From positions 2,205,501 to 2,269,500 of the forward strand of contig NZ_CP132542.1 in NCBI RefSeq assembly GCF_030845175.1: a stretch of DNA of 64,000 nt, in the 5' to 3' direction. This document shows positions 15,768 through 25,564 of this stretch, one piece after another; position 1 is the first letter of the stretch, and the number at the start of each line of letters is the position of its first letter. The notes below the pieces were generated by a model, which made no database searches, was not told the DNA's origin, and saw nothing but the letters and a program-made list of their open reading frames with translations. Source of the DNA: Coralliovum pocilloporae (GTDB taxonomy: Bacteria > Pseudomonadota > Alphaproteobacteria > Rhizobiales > Cohaesibacteraceae). Made by a program: the position numbers and the translations under genes.

Positions 15768-18188
15768 CTATCCCTTCACGCGCTCGTTCTGCGGGTCGTA
15801 GAGACAGTCATCCACTACGCGTGCAGGCGTCATCCGGCCCAGCATCTGAACGTGGCATTCTGTGCCGGGTGCGGCGTGTGCCGGGTCCATGAAGGCCATT
15901 GCGATGTTCTTGCCTGTCCGGTGTCCCCAACCGGCAGAGGTGACTGTACCGATAACTCTGCCATCGAGAATGAGAGAGTCGCCCGGATGCGCCGGAGCAT
16001 CATCACAATCGAGAACCAGTGTGACAAAAGTCTTGCGCAAGCCGGCTTGAACGCGCGCGTCCATGGCCTCTTTACCGAAGAAGTCCTTGCCGCTCTGAAC
16101 AAAACGTTTGAGGTTGCTTTCAATCGGATTGAACTCGGTGATCAGATCCGCTTTCCAGTGCCTGTAGCCCTTTTCAAGCCGCATGCTTTCTGTGGCGTAG
16201 AGGCCAAACGGCGTGATGCCATGGGGCCTGCCTGCTTCGTTCAGCAGCTTCCAGACAAGGTAGAGCTGGGCGTTGGGCACATGGATCTCATAGGCCAGCT
16301 CGCCGGAGAAACTCACGGACATCACCACAGCTTCGGCAGAACCGATGAAGCAGCGACGGGCTGACAGCCACGGGAAGCCCGCAGACGACCAGTCCTGACG
16401 GGGGGAGGCGCTTTCCAGAACCGTGCGCGACAGCGGACCTGCGAGAACCAGAATAGTCCAGTCATTGGTCAGACTTTTGATTGTAATCGACCCGTCATCC
16501 GGCAGATGGTCACGCAGCATGTCCATGTCGTGATATTCAGCCGCAGCAGCTGATCCATACCAGACTGTGTTGTCATCAAGATTGGCCAGGGTGGCTTCGG
16601 CCCGGATATTGCCGTGCTCCGAGAGGAAATAGGTCAGCCCGACCTTGCCTTCCTTCTTTGGCACCCGGCTGCAACTGAGACCGTCCAGCCAGTCGTGAAC
16701 ATTCTCACCGCAGATCTCGAACCGGTTGAAGCCGGAAACTTCCATGATGCCGACACGGTTCTGGACGGCATCCACTTCAGATGCCACCAGATCGTGAGTA
16801 TTGTTGAAACGGAAGGAATGCTGTTCCTCGAACTCTGCATCCGGCTTGAAATAGGTTGCCCGCTCCCAGCCATTGACGGTGCCGAACTCTGCGTTCATGC
16901 CATCCAGAACCGCGTAGAGTGGTGTGGTTTTGGCAGGCCGTCCGGCAGGGCGGTGCTCGTGCGGCATATGGAAACGGAACTCGTTCTGATAGTCCTCAAT
17001 GGCCTTGAGAGCGGTATATTCCACATTGGCATAGCGCGTGAACCGCCGGGGATCGAGACACCATGTGTCCCATTCGCTTTCCCCATGCACAATCAGCTCA
17101 GCCAGAATTTTGCCATGACCGCCGCCTTCGCCCAGACCGGCACGCAGGCCGATGATTGAGAAAGCGTTGCGGACACCAGGAATGCGCCCGACCAGGGGCA
17201 GGCCGTCGGACGTGTAGGTAATCGGACCGTTGACCACCGTGTGAATGCCGGTTTCCGTGAGGCACGGCAAACGCATGAAGACCCGTTCCATATTGTCCAG
17301 ACAGCGGTCGAGATCATTGGGGCAGAGGGCATTGGTGAAGTCAGGCGAAATGCCATCCATGCCCCAGGTCTTGCAGCCCTGCTCATAGATGCCGACCAGA
17401 AGACCGTTCTTCTCCTGGCGGGAATAGAAATCATCCAGTGGGTCTCGCAGCAGCGGCACCCTGTGGTCCATGGCCTCGATCTCGGGGATGGGCTCAGTGA
17501 GGAAATACATGTGCTCCATCGACATGACCGGATGGTGCACACCCATCATCGCACCCACTTCATTGACCCGGTAGCCGCAGGCATTGACAACAATCTCGCA
17601 ATGAATATCGCCAAGCCTGGTGTGGACGATCCATTCCCCATTGGCTTTCTGTGTCAGGGCTTCTACCGGATTGAACCGCACCACTTCAGCTCCTGCATTG
17701 CGGGCACGACGGGCAAGAGCCTGACAGAGCTGGGCCGGATCAATATCGCCATCCAGTGGGTCCCACAGCCCGCCGACAAGCTCATGGGTCTCAATCAGTG
17801 GGTGACGTTTCTTGCATTCTTCCGCATCAATGACTTCAAAATCGACGCCCATGCCTTTCGCCATGGAGACAAAATGGTGATAGCCGTCCAGGTGGTCCTG
17901 GGTTGAGGCAAGGCGGATGCCGCCGCTGGCATGGTGATAGTTGATCGGATAATCCGGGTCTTCAGCCAGTTCCTTGTAAAGGCGAATGGAATGAGATTTC
18001 AGGCCGACCATGGTCTGGACCGCGCCGAAATTGGTGACCTGGGCAGCAGAGTGCCAGGTGGTGCCCGAGGTCAACTCATCGCGCTCCACCAGCATCACGT
18101 CTGTCCAGCCTTCCTGGGTCAGATGATAGAGCGTTGAACATCCGGCGATCCCGCCGCCGATCACCACCACGCGCGTCTGTGTTTTCAT
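15768..18188 (-). CDS. Dimethylglycine/sarcosine dehydrogenase-type FAD and folate-domain protein
   Basis: An 806-residue flavoenzyme. The N-terminal DAO domain (1-390) has the Rossmann motif VVIGGGIAGCST and GTTWHSAAQV, typical of dimethylglycine and sarcosine dehydrogenases. Next comes an FAO_M-type linker domain (about 390-450), then GcvT N- and C-terminal domains (about 450-800) that bind tetrahydrofolate and take up the formaldehyde unit. The expected reaction is oxidative demethylation of dimethylglycine or sarcosine, passing electrons to an ETF. Length agrees with the family. A divergent LysR gene is not adjacent in the opposite sense but lies just upstream on the same strand. A BCCT betaine transporter elsewhere in the window fits betaine breakdown. 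Confidence 0.9.
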   Translation of the reverse strand: MKTQTRVVVIGGGIAGCSTLYHLTQEGWTDVMLVERDELTSGTTWHSAAQVTNFGAVQTMVGLKSHSIRLYKELAEDPDYPINYHHASGGIRLASTQDHLDGYHHFVSMAKGMGVDFEVIDAEECKKRHPLIETHELVGGLWDPLDGDIDPAQLCQALARRARNAGAEVVRFNPVEALTQKANGEWIVHTRLGDIHCEIVVNACGYRVNEVGAMMGVHHPVMSMEHMYFLTEPIPEIEAMDHRVPLLRDPLDDFYSRQEKNGLLVGIYEQGCKTWGMDGISPDFTNALCPNDLDRCLDNMERVFMRLPCLTETGIHTVVNGPITYTSDGLPLVGRIPGVRNAFSIIGLRAGLGEGGGHGKILAELIVHGESEWDTWCLDPRRFTRYANVEYTALKAIEDYQNEFRFHMPHEHRPAGRPAKTTPLYAVLDGMNAEFGTVNGWERATYFKPDAEFEEQHSFRFNNTHDLVASEVDAVQNRVGIMEVSGFNRFEICGENVHDWLDGLSCSRVPKKEGKVGLTYFLSEHGNIRAEATLANLDDNTVWYGSAAAAEYHDMDMLRDHLPDDGSITIKSLTNDWTILVLAGPLSRTVLESASPRQDWSSAGFPWLSARRCFIGSAEAVVMSVSFSGELAYEIHVPNAQLYLVWKLLNEAGRPHGITPFGLYATESMRLEKGYRHWKADLITEFNPIESNLKRFVQSGKDFFGKEAMDARVQAGLRKTFVTLVLDCDDAPAHPGDSLILDGRVIGTVTSAGWGHRTGKNIAMAFMDPAHAAPGTECHVQMLGRMTPARVVDDCLYDPQNERVKG

Positions 18189-18308
18189 CCTGAACCGGTC
18201 TCCGTCGAAGATTGACTGTTACCGCAGAAGCTGCGCGATAAGTGTATCGGGCGTCAATCAGGGAAGATGAGGTTCAGCTTTCCTGAACAGGCAGTTCGGA
18301 AACACATT

Positions 18309-19295
18309 TCAGACGCTCTGTTGTCCATCCGGATCGTCAAGCAGTTCAAGCCAGTTGCCAATTGTCTCGTGAAGCGCTCCTTCGGCAAAATACTGCTTGC
18401 GGATCAGACGTCTCATCAGATTGGCGAACTCGCGTGGCAGCTCACCAAGCTCATCCTTCCGGGCGAGAAGAGTGATGGTCCGGCTGAGGCCAGGGAAGGG
18501 CGGTTTGATCACATCCAGCTCGCCATGGAAGCGCTGGCACTGCGCGTAGGAAAGCGGAGTTGAGAGCGTCCAGCCTTTAGCCTGTTTCAGGGCAGCAAAC
18601 ACTGAATAGCTTGAATCGAATTCCAGTGTTTTAGGTGCCTTGAGTTTGACCCGCCCCAGATGGGCTTCGACCATCCGCGCCATGGGCAGGTATCGGGCAT
18701 AACGGATCAACTGGCTGCGCCGAAGCACATCCATCGGATCACTGCCGGTCTTGAGCAGGCCGGGGCTTGTCACCAGAACAAACTGCTCGCGCAGGAGGTC
18801 GTGCTGTTCAAAACTGTCGTCAAGATCATCGGTGCGCGCCACGACCACAAGATCTGCATCCCGATTGGCCAAAGCTTCCATGCAGTCGCGCGTGCCGCCG
18901 GACCACATCTCGAAAGACCCGTCGCGGTATTGCCGCGTCAGCTCGCTTGCGAGATCCGGGGTCACACCTGCCTCGAACTCGTCAATCATGGCAAACCGCA
19001 AGCTGGGCAGGGCTGAAATTGACCAGTCGGTCAGCCGCGCTTTCATCAGGCGGATATCACCGATAATCCGCTCTGCGGATTCAAGAGCGATCCGCCCGGC
19101 AGGGGTCGGGACAATAGGGCGGGCCATGCGGTCCAGCAGCTTGAGGCCGAGCGATTGCTCAAGATTGGTGATCTGCTGGGACACGGTTGCCGAGCTGACC
19201 GACAATTGTTCCGAGGCATGGGAAATAGAGCCGGTCTCGGCAACGGCCAGAAAGATCTCAAGACCCCAGAGTGTGACATGGTTTGTGGTCGGCAT
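18309..19295 (-). CDS. LysR-family transcriptional regulator
   Basis: A 328-residue protein with an N-terminal winged helix-turn-helix (about 8-67: LEIFLAVAETGSISHASEQL, then SSATVSQQITNLEQSLG). A LysR-substrate domain follows from about 95. It is somewhat longer than the usual 300 residues because of the C-terminal tail. The gene is divergent from the DegT-type aminotransferase gene and upstream of, on the same strand as, the dimethylglycine dehydrogenase gene. Either could be its target. The effector is unknown. Confidence 0.9.
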   Translation of the reverse strand: MPTTNHVTLWGLEIFLAVAETGSISHASEQLSVSSATVSQQITNLEQSLGLKLLDRMARPIVPTPAGRIALESAERIIGDIRLMKARLTDWSISALPSLRFAMIDEFEAGVTPDLASELTRQYRDGSFEMWSGGTRDCMEALANRDADLVVVARTDDLDDSFEQHDLLREQFVLVTSPGLLKTGSDPMDVLRRSQLIRYARYLPMARMVEAHLGRVKLKAPKTLEFDSSYSVFAALKQAKGWTLSTPLSYAQCQRFHGELDVIKPPFPGLSRTITLLARKDELGELPREFANLMRRLIRKQYFAEGALHETIGNWLELLDDPDGQQSV

Positions 19296-19535
19296 TCTTG
19301 TTATCCGTTTATTTGTCTGCGGCCTGACCTGTTTCGACCTTTGTGGCCAGTGTTGACTGAACTTGCAGCCGCCGTCAAACCATCATCGCGTCATGGGCAT
19401 TGATCAGGCCGGACGTTGCCCGGAAGTCGCTGTTTCGGTTTCCTGACCGGGCGCTTCGAATCTGGCGAACAGATGAGATATCGGGGTCATTGGCCTTTTG
19501 TCTCGTCTAAGGTGCGTGACTGGCCAGCTCAGCTG

Positions 19536-19584
19536 TCTGTTCAGATGATCTGTTCAGGCCAATAAATGCAGTCAGTCTGTTCAA
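19536..19584 (+). promoter_or_regulatory. Three direct repeats TCTGTTCA upstream of the aminotransferase gene
   Basis: TCTGTTCAG starts at 19536 and again at 19549 (13 bases apart), and TCTGTTCAA at 19576. They sit in the 308-base gap between the LysR and aminotransferase genes, the last ending 20 bases before the start codon. They may be regulator half-sites. I see no other structure in this gap. Confidence 0.4.
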
Positions 19585-19603
19585 GCGGATGGAGGATAAT
19601 CCG

Positions 19604-20788
19604 ATGAAGCGGTTCAACGGTCAGTTCACACAGCAGGAGGCTTTGTCGCCAGAAGCCATTGAGGCTGCAGTGACCGTCCTCCAGCACGGTCGTCTGCATC
19701 GCTACAACACGCTGGGAGATGAGCTGTCTGAAACCGCTTTGCTGGAAGTGGACTACGCCCGCTATCAGGAGGCGCGTTATTGCCTTGCCTGCGCATCCGG
19801 TGGCTATGCCCTTCATATTGCTCTGGTGGCTTCCGGACTCAAACCGGGCGATGTGGTTCTGACCAATGCCTTTACACTGGCACCTGTCCCCGGTGCCATC
19901 AGGAATGCCGGAGGTGATCCGGTCTTCGTCGAGGTGACAGACGACCTGGTTATCGATCTGGACGATCTGTCCCGCAAGGCCCGCGACACGAAAGCCCGCT
20001 TCCTGATGCTGTCACACATGCGCGGACATCTGGTCGACATGGATGCGCTGATGGCCCTTGTTGATGAGCATGACCTGATCCTGATTGAGGACTGCGCCCA
20101 CACGATGGGGGCGAACTGGGGTGGACGCAAAAGCGGATCGTTCGGCAAGGCTGCCTGCTTCAGTACCCAGACCTACAAGCATATCAATTCAGGTGAGGGG
20201 GGGCTGCTGACGACAGATGACCCCGAGCTGATTGCACAGGCCATTCTGTTGTCCGGATCCTATATGCTCTATGAGCGGCACGAGGCTGCACCGGGACCGG
20301 AACAGTTTGCCGAACTCCGCTATGTGACACCCAACTGCAGCGGTCGAATGGACAATCTCAGGGCGGCTATCCTCCGCCCGCAACTGGCTGATCTGGACCG
20401 CCAGGTCGAACGCTGGAACGAGCGTTACAGGGCCGTTGAAAAGACCCTTGAAGCATGCCCCGGAATTACCGTCCCCATGCGACCGGAGAAGGAATTCTAC
20501 GTGGGCAGCTCCATCCAGTTTCTGCTCGATGATCTAGATGGTGAGGGAACAGAAAAGTTCCTTTCTGAATGTCTCAGACGTGGCGTTGAACTCAAGTGGT
20601 TTGGAGCAGCCCAGCCTGCCGGATACACAAGCCGCCATGACAGCTGGCGCTATGCCTGTGCACAGTCCCTGCCGCAAACAGATGCCGTCTTGACACGGCT
20701 CTGCGATATGCGCATACCACTGACCTTCTCTGTTGATGATTGCCGCCTGATCGGCGAATTGATCGCTGAAGCGCGTGGAGCAATCTGA
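19604..20788 (+). CDS. DegT/DnrJ/EryC1-family PLP aminotransferase
   Basis: A 394-residue enzyme starting at the ATG at 19604, seven bases after GGAGG. PLP features are present: D163 in the motif IEDCAH (with H166) and the Schiff-base lysine K192 in STQTYKHINSGEGG. The family transaminates nucleotide-linked keto-sugars or related cyclitols. This member is not in a sugar biosynthesis cluster, and its control gene appears to be the divergent LysR. The substrate may therefore be unusual, for example a small ketone in secondary or nitrogen metabolism. That is inference. Confidence 0.85.
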   Translation: MKRFNGQFTQQEALSPEAIEAAVTVLQHGRLHRYNTLGDELSETALLEVDYARYQEARYCLACASGGYALHIALVASGLKPGDVVLTNAFTLAPVPGAIRNAGGDPVFVEVTDDLVIDLDDLSRKARDTKARFLMLSHMRGHLVDMDALMALVDEHDLILIEDCAHTMGANWGGRKSGSFGKAACFSTQTYKHINSGEGGLLTTDDPELIAQAILLSGSYMLYERHEAAPGPEQFAELRYVTPNCSGRMDNLRAAILRPQLADLDRQVERWNERYRAVEKTLEACPGITVPMRPEKEFYVGSSIQFLLDDLDGEGTEKFLSECLRRGVELKWFGAAQPAGYTSRHDSWRYACAQSLPQTDAVLTRLCDMRIPLTFSVDDCRLIGELIAEARGAI

Positions 20789-20971
20789 GCTGACGTGTGA
20801 ATAACCTGACCGGATGTCTGTTTCATCTGAATCGATTCATTCAGGACTGAAACAACAGATTGAGGGTCTTCATTCTGCTTCGCATCAGCTTTTGAATCAC
20901 TTGTTGAGAGAACCTGATGTAATGATTCGCCTTGTTGAAGAAGGTGAGTCAATATATTGATGTTATTGTAG

Positions 20972-21005
20972 AAAAACAGATTACTTAAAGTATTTGAATC
21001 TGTTT
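20972..21005 (-). terminator. Terminator of the FAD amine-oxidase-like gene
   Basis: Immediately after the TAA stop, the minus strand reads AAACAGATT, a 14-base loop, then AATCTGTTT followed by more T. The 9-bp stem is perfect. The plus strand also has a T-rich tail, so it may work both ways for the convergent genes. Confidence 0.75.
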
Positions 21006-21007
21006 GT

Positions 21008-22327
21008 TTAGGATATGAACGGGTTATCCTGACCAGCAAGAATGTGCATGGCAACCTGGTCAGCGCTCCACAAGGCGCACTCCATATAACCGCCCGAGAG
21101 ATAATCGCCACACACATGAAGGCCAGGGCGCTGATTCATTGCTTGAAGAAATTTCAGCGCCTGCCCCTGATAGCCTGGCGGGTTTTGCGGGATGGCCCGG
21201 GCATGCCGCGTCACATGGGTTTCGATGACCTTTCCTGACAGGCCTGGGAAGTGCTGGTCGAGTTCACCAACCACGCGCATGGACAGAATCTCATCACTCA
21301 AACCCATCGAACTTTGAGAGGCCGGATGACAGATCCAGGCCTGCAGAATTGACTTGTTGTCAATTCGCGCAGCAGGATTTTTCTGGCTGGCATCTATGCA
21401 GAAACTGACGATCCGGAGCGGGTCAGGCCGGAACATGTAGGACCAGATTCCAGGCTCAAGTTCCTCATCGAGAAACAGGGTCACAACAACGGCCGGAGGT
21501 TGCTTTACCGACTGCAGGAAGGCCCGTTCTTCAGCATAGTCTCTGGGGAGCAGATCAGCTGTGATGGCAGGCGGTGTTGCCAGCACGACATGAGCGCCTT
21601 CATGGGTAGAGCCATCGTCCGTTTCCACAGCAACGGCCTTGCCATTGTCCATCACCAGACTGATCGCGCGACGATCATAGAGCGGGTCGACCAGGTCGGC
21701 GAGCGCGTGATGGAGGGAGGCAATGCCACCCTTCAATCCGAGATAATCGGTCATCACGATGATCCGCATCAGACGGACCACATGCAGCAGTGAGATGTCG
21801 CTGTGATCCGGCTCCGTGAGCGCGCCTGCGGCCACGAGTGAGCGGATATTGTACTCTCGCTCAAACGGGTCGCGGATCACGTCATAGGCCGACAGCCTGT
21901 CTACCGGAGAAGGGGTGTTGATGCCGTAGGGGTCAATCCGGTGACGGAGCATCAGCCAGCTGCCTTTCAGCAACAGCCTGAGATTGTCCATCAGGTCACC
22001 GGACCTGATTGTCGGGATGCGGTGCCCGGTGGTGAAGGAGCCGGACGGGACGCGGTCATCAAAGAAACGGGTCTTGCCTTTGATCGTGAACAGATCATCC
22101 GCAAGCCCGCAGCGTTTGATGAGGGAGAGGGCCCGGCTGTAGTTGCTGTGGAAATATTGTGTGCCCACATCGACAGGGCCGATATTCTCGGGACCGGTTA
22201 TGGTCTGGGCCCGCCCTCCCGGTCTGTCATTGGCTTCCAGAACGGTGACATCATATCCTGCATCCTTAAGCCTGAGTGCGGTAGACAGCCCGGCCAACCC
22301 GGCACCGACAATGACAGCGGATGACAT
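21008..22327 (-). CDS. FAD-dependent amine oxidase / phytoene-desaturase-like oxidoreductase
   Basis: A 439-residue flavoprotein. The N-terminal dinucleotide-binding motif is VIVGAGLAGLSTALRLKDAG with the extended GGRA motif (RPGGRAQT). The C-terminal FAD motif is LHVCGDYLSGGYMECALWSA, where such enzymes read GD...S.xGA. The superfamily covers monoamine oxidases, protoporphyrinogen oxidase and carotenoid desaturases. No neighbouring pathway decides between them. The lack of a signal peptide places it in the cytoplasm or at the membrane. A terminator follows its stop. Confidence 0.85.
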   Translation of the reverse strand: MSSAVIVGAGLAGLSTALRLKDAGYDVTVLEANDRPGGRAQTITGPENIGPVDVGTQYFHSNYSRALSLIKRCGLADDLFTIKGKTRFFDDRVPSGSFTTGHRIPTIRSGDLMDNLRLLLKGSWLMLRHRIDPYGINTPSPVDRLSAYDVIRDPFEREYNIRSLVAAGALTEPDHSDISLLHVVRLMRIIVMTDYLGLKGGIASLHHALADLVDPLYDRRAISLVMDNGKAVAVETDDGSTHEGAHVVLATPPAITADLLPRDYAEERAFLQSVKQPPAVVVTLFLDEELEPGIWSYMFRPDPLRIVSFCIDASQKNPAARIDNKSILQAWICHPASQSSMGLSDEILSMRVVGELDQHFPGLSGKVIETHVTRHARAIPQNPPGYQGQALKFLQAMNQRPGLHVCGDYLSGGYMECALWSADQVAMHILAGQDNPFIS

Positions 22328-22383
22328 GAATACGCTTTTGCTCCCGTTTTCTTATCCTGCATCACGTTCTGATAGGATTCGCA

Positions 22384-22417
22384 GACAAAATAAAACCCCG
22401 ATCAGATGACCGAGGTT
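22384..22417 (-). terminator. Terminator of the PilZ gene
   Basis: On the minus strand AACCTCG, a 10-base loop and CGGGGTT (one mismatch) precede TTATTTT. It lies between the PilZ stop and the next minus-strand start. Confidence 0.6.
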
Positions 22418-22449
22418 GATATGTCTTGGGTGTAGCGTCAAGCAGTGCT

Positions 22450-22773
22450 TCAGACACTCAGTCGAGCGATCTGTTCAATGCGGGATGATCCTGAGCTACC
22501 AATCGCCTTTGCCTCGCCGATGAACTCGACGCCAAGCTCCGAACCTTTGCGCCATTTACGCTGGCAATCATAGACGATTTTGTCCGCCTTGAGATAGAGC
22601 TGGAAATGACTTGGAATCTCGACAGATTCATCAACTTTCAGCTTTGCGCCCTGATCGGAAACATCACGCATCACGCAATCGACTACAAATGCGGAGTTGC
22701 TGTAAACGATCTTGGCCGCTTTAAGAACACGTCGACGGGATCCCTGCCGCTGCTCGTTCTGTTCTGCCTGCAT
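22450..22773 (-). CDS. PilZ-domain protein
   Basis: A 107-residue protein; the ATG at 22773 (MQAEQNEQRQ) is preferred because GAGG lies six bases upstream. Earlier in-frame starts lack one. The c-di-GMP-binding signature is present: the Arg-rich motif RQGSRRR (about 9-15) and the later DxSxxG motif (DVSDQG). The rest is the PilZ beta-barrel ending in LGVEFIG. It is therefore a probable single-domain c-di-GMP receptor. DUF2336 lies upstream on the same strand. The EAL proteins at 52-55 kb could hydrolyse its ligand. Confidence 0.88.
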   Translation of the reverse strand: MQAEQNEQRQGSRRRVLKAAKIVYSNSAFVVDCVMRDVSDQGAKLKVDESVEIPSHFQLYLKADKIVYDCQRKWRKGSELGVEFIGEAKAIGSSGSSRIEQIARLSV

Positions 22774-22965
22774 GTCTGGCCTCATACTGCCGTTAAAATG
22801 CGCACCCCTACGCCGTTTGCTCAACTATGCCGCAAAGCTGCTTTCAAAACACTTAATGCCAAAGGTAGCATTTTACCAAAACCGTCTATTTCAGAGGACT
22901 TTGGTTCAAAAATCGGGTGTTTATATCACAGATAGTTCACATGTACGGAAGCTAAAATGTCGGAT

Positions 22966-24045
22966 CTAGCGTGGAATTGACAGCGTATTTGCCTGCCGCA
23001 TTTTAACGAATCGGATGGCCCGCTGTGCAGATGGCAGGTCGATTTTCTTGTATTCCGACAGTGAACGATGAGCCGTTGACTCAGGCAGGCGCAATTTCCT
23101 TGCACGCAGAAGAGCCACCTTGTGGAAGGATCCATCGGACAGGTCAACCGAGCGGCAGAGCACAATTGATGGTTCGTCTTTCACCTGAAGCAAGACATTA
23201 TTGGCGACTGATTCCGGCAGCTCTGCCACACTTGACAGAACAAGGGCTATTTCCCTGATCTGATCATGATCAGCGAGATCATTCACAGCGTCATCAAGAG
23301 AAATCTGGCCATTCTGGATTTTGCGGATCAGGATACGGGCATCGAGCCTGTCCTGCCGTGTCGCCAGGCTTTCAGCCTGTGCTTTGAACTGGGCATCATC
23401 AAGCAGCTTTTCCGCCTTGTCATGATCCAACTGGAACAGCCGTGCCAGACGGTCCTTGGCATCCGGCGGCAGGATAGGCAGCAATTGCTCTGCCACATTT
23501 TTCGGCAGATCGTGCCGTTCGGCCAGATTGTCACGGAGGACGTCATCATGGCAGGCCTCTTCGGCCATGCGATTCATGCCGTTCTCAGAGAAGCAGGCAC
23601 CCTTGTTGGAGGAGACCTCCTGCCAGACCGGCTTTCCGCCATGCTCAAGCAGGGCGTCAGTCACAGGCTCGCTCAGGGTTTCACGTTTGGCAAGCGCGAC
23701 CCGGTGCTCGTCACCTTTGTCGCGACTGATGGAAATCATGTCGTTGTCGGTCAGCACCGGCGATTGCTTCAGAATCGGCTCGGCAACGTTGATTTCATCA
23801 TTGGCCAGCTTAAGGGCCAGTTCGCGAGGCAGGCAGGCATTGTTTGCTGATACATTGGAAAACTGTTCACGAGCATCCACATCGACCAGATCCAGCATCC
23901 GGGTCAGAACGTCTCGGAAGAGCAGAATCTCCCGATCTGAATGCAGTTCGGAATCTGTCAGGAAGAGATCCGAGATCTCTGACAGGAGTTCACGGCGCTT
24001 TTCGCTTGATGTATCTGAAGCCAGTGCCGTTAGTCTGTCTAGCAT
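22966..24045 (-). CDS. DUF2336-domain protein
   Basis: A 359-residue helical protein without signal peptide or membrane segment. It matches the alphaproteobacterial DUF2336 family: LTALASDTSSEKRRELLSEI at the start, repeated helical units with PEPILKQSPVLTD, and SEPVTDALLEHG and LPKNVAEQLLP style HEAT-like repeats. The biochemical role is unknown; these proteins often neighbour c-di-GMP or motility genes. A PilZ gene lies downstream with about 190 bases between. Confidence 0.82.
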   Translation of the reverse strand: MLDRLTALASDTSSEKRRELLSEISDLFLTDSELHSDREILLFRDVLTRMLDLVDVDAREQFSNVSANNACLPRELALKLANDEINVAEPILKQSPVLTDNDMISISRDKGDEHRVALAKRETLSEPVTDALLEHGGKPVWQEVSSNKGACFSENGMNRMAEEACHDDVLRDNLAERHDLPKNVAEQLLPILPPDAKDRLARLFQLDHDKAEKLLDDAQFKAQAESLATRQDRLDARILIRKIQNGQISLDDAVNDLADHDQIREIALVLSSVAELPESVANNVLLQVKDEPSIVLCRSVDLSDGSFHKVALLRARKLRLPESTAHRSLSEYKKIDLPSAQRAIRFVKMRQANTLSIPR

Positions 24046-24190
24046 TCTGCTTGCCCCACTTAATATTCAGGAGAGCCTTTCTGGCTGCTCTGACTATGAA
24101 GCTAACCCATACGGGTAAACAAACCGGTAGCAAAATTTCAAAATAACCGGAAATCGGTAAAGCCGTTTCTATCGTTAAAGAAGCGTTGAT

Positions 24191-24218
24191 GGCGCTGTGT
24201 GTCGAGAGGTACAGCGCC
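24191..24218 (-). terminator. Terminator of the type I secretion operon
   Basis: GGCGCTGT and ACAGCGCC form a perfect 8-bp stem with a 12-base loop, nine bases beyond the stop codon of the HlyD-type gene. The downstream T-run on the minus strand is weak. Confidence 0.6.
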
Positions 24219-24226
24219 GGGCGCGA

Positions 24227-25564
24227 TCAGCGTTCTGTAAAGGCTGAATCGATAGACCGGTAGATCGGTTTGAGAAGATAGCGGGCCAGCGTCTTGTTGC
24301 CGGTGATAATATCGGCCTGGACCACCATGCCTGGCAGAATGGGATAATCCCTGCCACCACGAGTCAGCGATGAACGATCCATGCTGATCTGGGCCTTGTA
24401 ATAAGGCTCGCCTTCTTCGGTTGTGAAGGTGGACGGTGAAATCGAGTTCACAACGCCATTGATCGTTCCATAGAGAAACGGATCGAAGGCTGTGAGCTTG
24501 ACCTCGGCAGGTGCACCTTCCTGCACATGGCCGATATCGTTGGGCTGGACACGAACCTCAGCCACCATGCGCTCGCCAAGTGGGACGATCTGAGCAACCA
24601 CATCGCCTGGTGCAATAACCGAACCTGAAGCCTTGTATTTCAGCTCCTGCAGAATACCGCGTACAGGTGCCGTTACCGTCAGGCGATGGACGCGATCCTC
24701 GAATTTAGCGATCTGGGTCTGGGTCTCGTTCAGCGATGCATCAGCTTCTGCGCGTTCACGGGAGAGCCGCTGTCTGAAGTCAGCCGTCAGCTTTTCAATC
24801 TCTGCCCGGATTTCCTCAATCGACTGCTTTGTGGTCAGAACCTGACCTTCTGCAGACGCCAGATCACTGGACAGTTCGCCATGCTGTGCTTTTACGTCCA
24901 GGACGGCCCCACGGGATGAAACTTTTCTTTTGAAGAGCTCTTCGGCCATCTGCAACTGTTCAGCTGCAATCTCGAGACGGGCTGTATAGGCGGCTCTGTT
25001 TTTCTTGGCGTTCTCGTGCTCTGTCTCACGCAGTCTCAGCCGGGTAAGGAGTGCTTTCTTATCCTTGATATGCTGCGACCACTCCACATTATAGAGGGCC
25101 TTCTGCCGGTCACGGAAATCATCTGAGATCTTGAGGGACGAGAAATCAGGGCGCCTGCCTTCCAGAAGGGCTGTCAGCCTGACAACCGTCGCCTTGAGGC
25201 CCTGCGCACGCACAACCAGCTGCTCCAGGTCACTGGTGCTGGCCACTGGCAGCAACTTGAGAATAGGTGTGCCTTTTTCGACGATCTGGCCTTCGCTTGC
25301 AAAGACCTGATCGACCTGTCCGCCTTCAAGATGCTGGATAGACCGGATATGGCCTGCCGGTTCAACCTTGCCCTCCACGAGAGCCACCTCGTGGATAGTG
25401 GTCATTGCAGACCAGGCCATGGCACCAGCCACAAACAGCGAGGCACCAAGAAGGAACCGGCGAAACAATTTCGGCGGCCTTTCTTTCTCAAGCACAAGCG
25501 GCAAGGTCAGTCTGTTCGGACTGAACCCATCCGTATGGCTTTTGCTCTTGCTGCTCTTTGTCAT
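24227..25564 (-). CDS. HlyD/PrtE-type membrane fusion protein of a type I secretion system
   Basis: A 445-residue protein, ATG at 25564 (MTKSSKSKS). One membrane helix lies at about 36-54 after a cytoplasmic tail. It is followed by a beta-barrel/lipoyl half-motif (HLEGGQVDQVFASEGQIVEKG), a long alpha-helical coiled coil (about 110-300), the second lipoyl half (VTAPVRGILQELKYKASGSVIAPGDV) and the C-terminal HlyD beta domain ending LKPIYRSIDSAFTER, typical of the adhesin/protease exporters. It bridges the ABC exporter to an outer-membrane TolC-type channel that is not in this window. It is the third gene of an operon after two ABC genes, and its cargo is probably the divergent giant adhesin. 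Confidence 0.93.
   Translation of the reverse strand: MTKSSKSKSHTDGFSPNRLTLPLVLEKERPPKLFRRFLLGASLFVAGAMAWSAMTTIHEVALVEGKVEPAGHIRSIQHLEGGQVDQVFASEGQIVEKGTPILKLLPVASTSDLEQLVVRAQGLKATVVRLTALLEGRRPDFSSLKISDDFRDRQKALYNVEWSQHIKDKKALLTRLRLRETEHENAKKNRAAYTARLEIAAEQLQMAEELFKRKVSSRGAVLDVKAQHGELSSDLASAEGQVLTTKQSIEEIRAEIEKLTADFRQRLSRERAEADASLNETQTQIAKFEDRVHRLTVTAPVRGILQELKYKASGSVIAPGDVVAQIVPLGERMVAEVRVQPNDIGHVQEGAPAEVKLTAFDPFLYGTINGVVNSISPSTFTTEEGEPYYKAQISMDRSSLTRGGRDYPILPGMVVQADIITGNKTLARYLLKPIYRSIDSAFTER

Noticed and set aside
15756-17906. Plus-strand frames of 181-221 codons inside the dimethylglycine dehydrogenase gene
   Set aside because: Shadows of a well-supported long gene on the other strand.
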